A stretch of 8,383 nt of DNA from DAOTUL01 sp034437435 (lineage in GTDB: Bacteria; Chloroflexota; Anaerolineae; Aggregatilineales; Phototrophicaceae). The first letter of the stretch is position 1, and each line of letters starts with the position of its first letter. The stretch is taken from assembly GCA_964417785.1 (NCBI GenBank), contig CAYQJO010000192.1, positions 1 to 8,383 of the forward strand, given 5' to 3'. The position numbers and the translations under genes are program-made. The notes under the pieces are model-generated. The model searched no databases, was not told the DNA's origin, and worked only from the letters and a program-made list of their open reading frames with translations. Shown here one piece after another: positions 7,001-8,383 of the stretch.

Positions 7001-7878
7001 ACGAGGTACAAACGGAACTTCTGAAACCACGTTCCATCTGGGTTGACGCGGCCTACCGTTTCCGTCGTAATCGTCTGGCAATGGCGGGCCTTATCATACT
7101 GCTGGTGTTTTCCACCATCGCCGTCACTGCCGATGTAATCTCACCCTATCCCTACGATCAGGCCTATTTCCGCATCGCCAATCTCCGCCCCTTCGAAGAC
7201 CCGAATCATATTCTAGGGGCCGACGGTATTGGGCGCGATTACCTGACGCGCCTGATCTACGGTGCCCGCACATCGCTTTTTGTCGGTATTTCCGTCGCCA
7301 CCATTTCGTTCATGCTTGGCGTGCCGTTGGGCGCATTGGCCGGGTATCGAGGTGGAGTTGTCGATTACGTGGTGTTGCGCACGGTTGAAATCATGACAGC
7401 CGTCCCGCCTTTGCTGGTGGCGGCCATCATTCTGAGTGTCGTTGGCAGCAATGTCAGCAACATGATCGTAGTTCTGAGCCTGACGACATGGATTGAACCA
7501 TTACGCCTGACACGGGCGCAATTTCTGGCGCTGCGTGAAGCCGAATATACGACCGCTGCCAGAGCCAACGGGGCATCCGATCTGCGCATCATCTTCATCC
7601 ACATCTTACCCAACGCGCTCACACCGCTGCTGGTGGCGTACACCTTCCTGGTGCCAACCGCCATCTTTGCCGAAGCGGCCCTGAGCTTCCTCGGCGTCGG
7701 CATTACCGAACCGACCGCCAGTTGGGGTAGAATGGTGGGGTCGGGTGTGGGAACCGCCATCCAGGTTTATTATCATCTGGCTCTGTTCCCGACTGTGCTG
7801 GTGGGATTAACCATGTTGAGCTTTGCCTTTGTCGGTGATGGGTTGCAGGAAGCCCTCGACCCGCACCGTTCGACGTGA
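6997..7878 (+). CDS. ABC transporter permease, DppC/OppC family
   Basis: The 293-residue inner-membrane protein is the second channel subunit, pairing with the DppB-type protein. After a cytoplasmic tail containing RFRRNRLAM (21-29) comes a first helix (about 28-50). Then follows the family motif HILGADGIGRDYLTRLIYGA (71-90), then RTSL. The EAA loop lies at about 180-210 (REAEYTTAARANGASDLR, then HILPNALTP), followed by EAALSFLGVG (226-235) and the closing FVGDGLQEALDP (278-289). These identify the DppC/OppC/NikC group clearly. The start overlaps the preceding stop by 4 nt, with GGGGG (6983-6987) 9 nt upstream as a weak Shine-Dalgarno site. No ATPase gene follows within the window; the next gene, 22 nt on, is a cytochrome c. 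Confidence 0.94.
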   Translation: MNEVQTELLKPRSIWVDAAYRFRRNRLAMAGLIILLVFSTIAVTADVISPYPYDQAYFRIANLRPFEDPNHILGADGIGRDYLTRLIYGARTSLFVGISVATISFMLGVPLGALAGYRGGVVDYVVLRTVEIMTAVPPLLVAAIILSVVGSNVSNMIVVLSLTTWIEPLRLTRAQFLALREAEYTTAARANGASDLRIIFIHILPNALTPLLVAYTFLVPTAIFAEAALSFLGVGITEPTASWGRMVGSGVGTAIQVYYHLALFPTVLVGLTMLSFAFVGDGLQEALDPHRST

Positions 7879-7883
7879 TTTGC

Positions 7884-7890
7884 AGGAGGA
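7884..7890 (+). promoter_or_regulatory. Strong ribosome binding site AGGAGGA for the cytochrome gene
   Basis: This is a near-perfect anti-16S match. It lies 10 nt before the ATG at 7901 and 4 nt before an in-frame TTG at 7895. The ATG is preferred. A TTG start would add only two residues (Met-Lys) before the signal peptide. Confidence 0.6.
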
Positions 7891-7900
7891 GTCGTTGAAA

Positions 7901-8359
7901 ATGCGTCCATACATTCTGATCCTGATCCTGATCCTGGCGGCATGTGGCGGTGATGATGACGCCACCGAACTGCCGACCAACACACTTTTACCGCGCTTCC
8001 AACAGGCAGCCACCGCTACCGAACCGGCCATCATCGTGACGGTGGTTGCAGCAACGCCCACCGCTGAGACCGAAGGTGTTTCCCTGAACCCGACAGCCAT
8101 CGCAAGGGGTCTGAACAGTTGGGAGCGGCTCGAATGTGCGTCCTGTCATGGTGAAAATGGCGAAGGTGGCGCGGGCAGCATCGGCGACACTGAAGCCCCC
8201 TCGCTGATCGGTCTGGAACTCAGCGAAGATGAATTTATCGACTGGCTGCGGACGGGTGGCGACCTGGGCAGCGACCATCTCTTCTCCACCGACCGTCTGA
8301 GCGATAACGGCAGCCGCAATCTGTACCAGTACGTGTTGTCCCTGGGGCAAAACGGATGA
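7901..8359 (+). CDS. Lipoprotein class I cytochrome c with CASCH haem site and no distal Met
   Basis: The 152-residue product starts with a very short lipoprotein signal: one Arg, an alternating Leu-Ile core and the lipobox LAAC with Cys15, then GGDDD. It should be lipid-anchored outside the cytoplasmic membrane. A low-complexity Thr/Ala/Pro-rich tether (about 21-65) leads to one haem domain (about 66-152). CASCH (79-83) gives the two thioether Cys and the proximal His. The closing helix NLYQYVLSLG (140-149) is typical of small diffusible-type cytochromes. Unusually, the protein has no Met after the initiator. Aligned by eye with the usual G-x-MP-x-F...LSD region, GSDHLFSTDRLSD (123-135) puts His126 where the axial Met should be. 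It would act in extracytoplasmic electron transfer; the partner is unknown. It follows the permease by 22 nt, in the same apparent operon, and overlaps the next start as ATGA. Confidence 0.88.
   Translation: MRPYILILILILAACGGDDDATELPTNTLLPRFQQAATATEPAIIVTVVAATPTAETEGVSLNPTAIARGLNSWERLECASCHGENGEGGAGSIGDTEAPSLIGLELSEDEFIDWLRTGGDLGSDHLFSTDRLSDNGSRNLYQYVLSLGQNG
7916..7936 (+). repeat. Hexanucleotide tandem repeat (CTGATC)x3 plus CTG in the signal peptide
   Basis: Three exact copies of CTGATC (7916-7933) and a further CTG encode Leu-Ile-Leu-Ile-Leu-Ile-Leu, the hydrophobic core of the cytochrome lipoprotein signal. Gain or loss of one unit would alter the core by two residues without a frameshift. 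Confidence 0.85.
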
Positions 8360-8383
8360 CACCGGAGTTGATCGCCAACAAGC
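8356..8383 (+). CDS. Start of a further operon gene, truncated by the window end
   Basis: An ATG overlaps the cytochrome stop as ATGA, the same coupling seen between the two permeases, and opens a frame reading MTPELIANK up to the window end. GGGG (8344-8347) 8 nt upstream is a weak ribosome site. Nine residues are too few to identify the product. An ABC ATPase or a redox partner would fit the context, but neither is shown. Confidence 0.45.

Noticed and set aside
7823..7900. Longer N-terminal extension of the cytochrome starting at 7823
   Set aside because: It would overlap the permease gene by 56 nt and place a polar stretch before the lipoprotein signal. The strong ribosome site at 7884-7890 points to 7901.
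1..8383. CRISPR arrays, tRNA or rRNA genes, insertion sequences, transposase or integrase genes
   Set aside because: I saw no spaced direct repeats, tRNA-like cloverleaf, rRNA sequence or mobile-element protein features in the readable bases of either strand.

Overview
This window looks like the start of a draft or metagenomic contig from a free-living bacterium with moderately high GC. Positions 1-47 are not biological: they match the Illumina P5/TruSeq read-1 adapter, and positions 2069-2168 are a 100-N scaffold gap. Three things make a Chloroflexota (Anaerolineae-like) bacterium my best guess: the protein style (family 5 binding protein without lipobox, a c-type cytochrome lipoprotein in the same operon, a PL15-like heparinase II/III protein), the strong Shine-Dalgarno sites and the ATGA start/stop overlaps. 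No rRNA or marker gene confirms this.

Layout. (1) 48-1382, +: an L-fucose/L-arabinose isomerase-fold protein with its N-terminus cut off by the contig end. It is followed by a perfect 10-bp hairpin, a likely terminator. (2) 1543-2064, +: a small four-helix membrane protein of unknown function. (3) 2069-2168: the assembly gap. (4) 2169-3956, -: a heparinase II/III / oligo-alginate lyase-like polysaccharide lyase whose C-terminus is lost in the gap. (5) 3957-4184: an AT-rich divergent control region with a good sigma-70-type promoter, a small palindrome on its -35 box and a leader of about 165 nt. (6) 4185-8383, +: a transporter operon. It holds a secreted family 5 solute-binding protein, a strong stem-loop, two DppB/DppC-type permeases overlapping by ATGA, a lipoprotein cytochrome c, and the first codons of a further gene overlapping by ATGA and running off the window.

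How they may work together (inference). The lyase and the transporter face away from each other across one control region, and a sugar-isomerase-like gene lies nearby. This suggests a glycan or uronate catabolic locus in which the 'peptide' transporter carries oligosaccharides. No ATPase gene is visible. The most unusual protein is the cytochrome c: it has a clear CASCH haem site but no methionine other than the initiator, and a histidine sits where the distal Met ligand normally lies.
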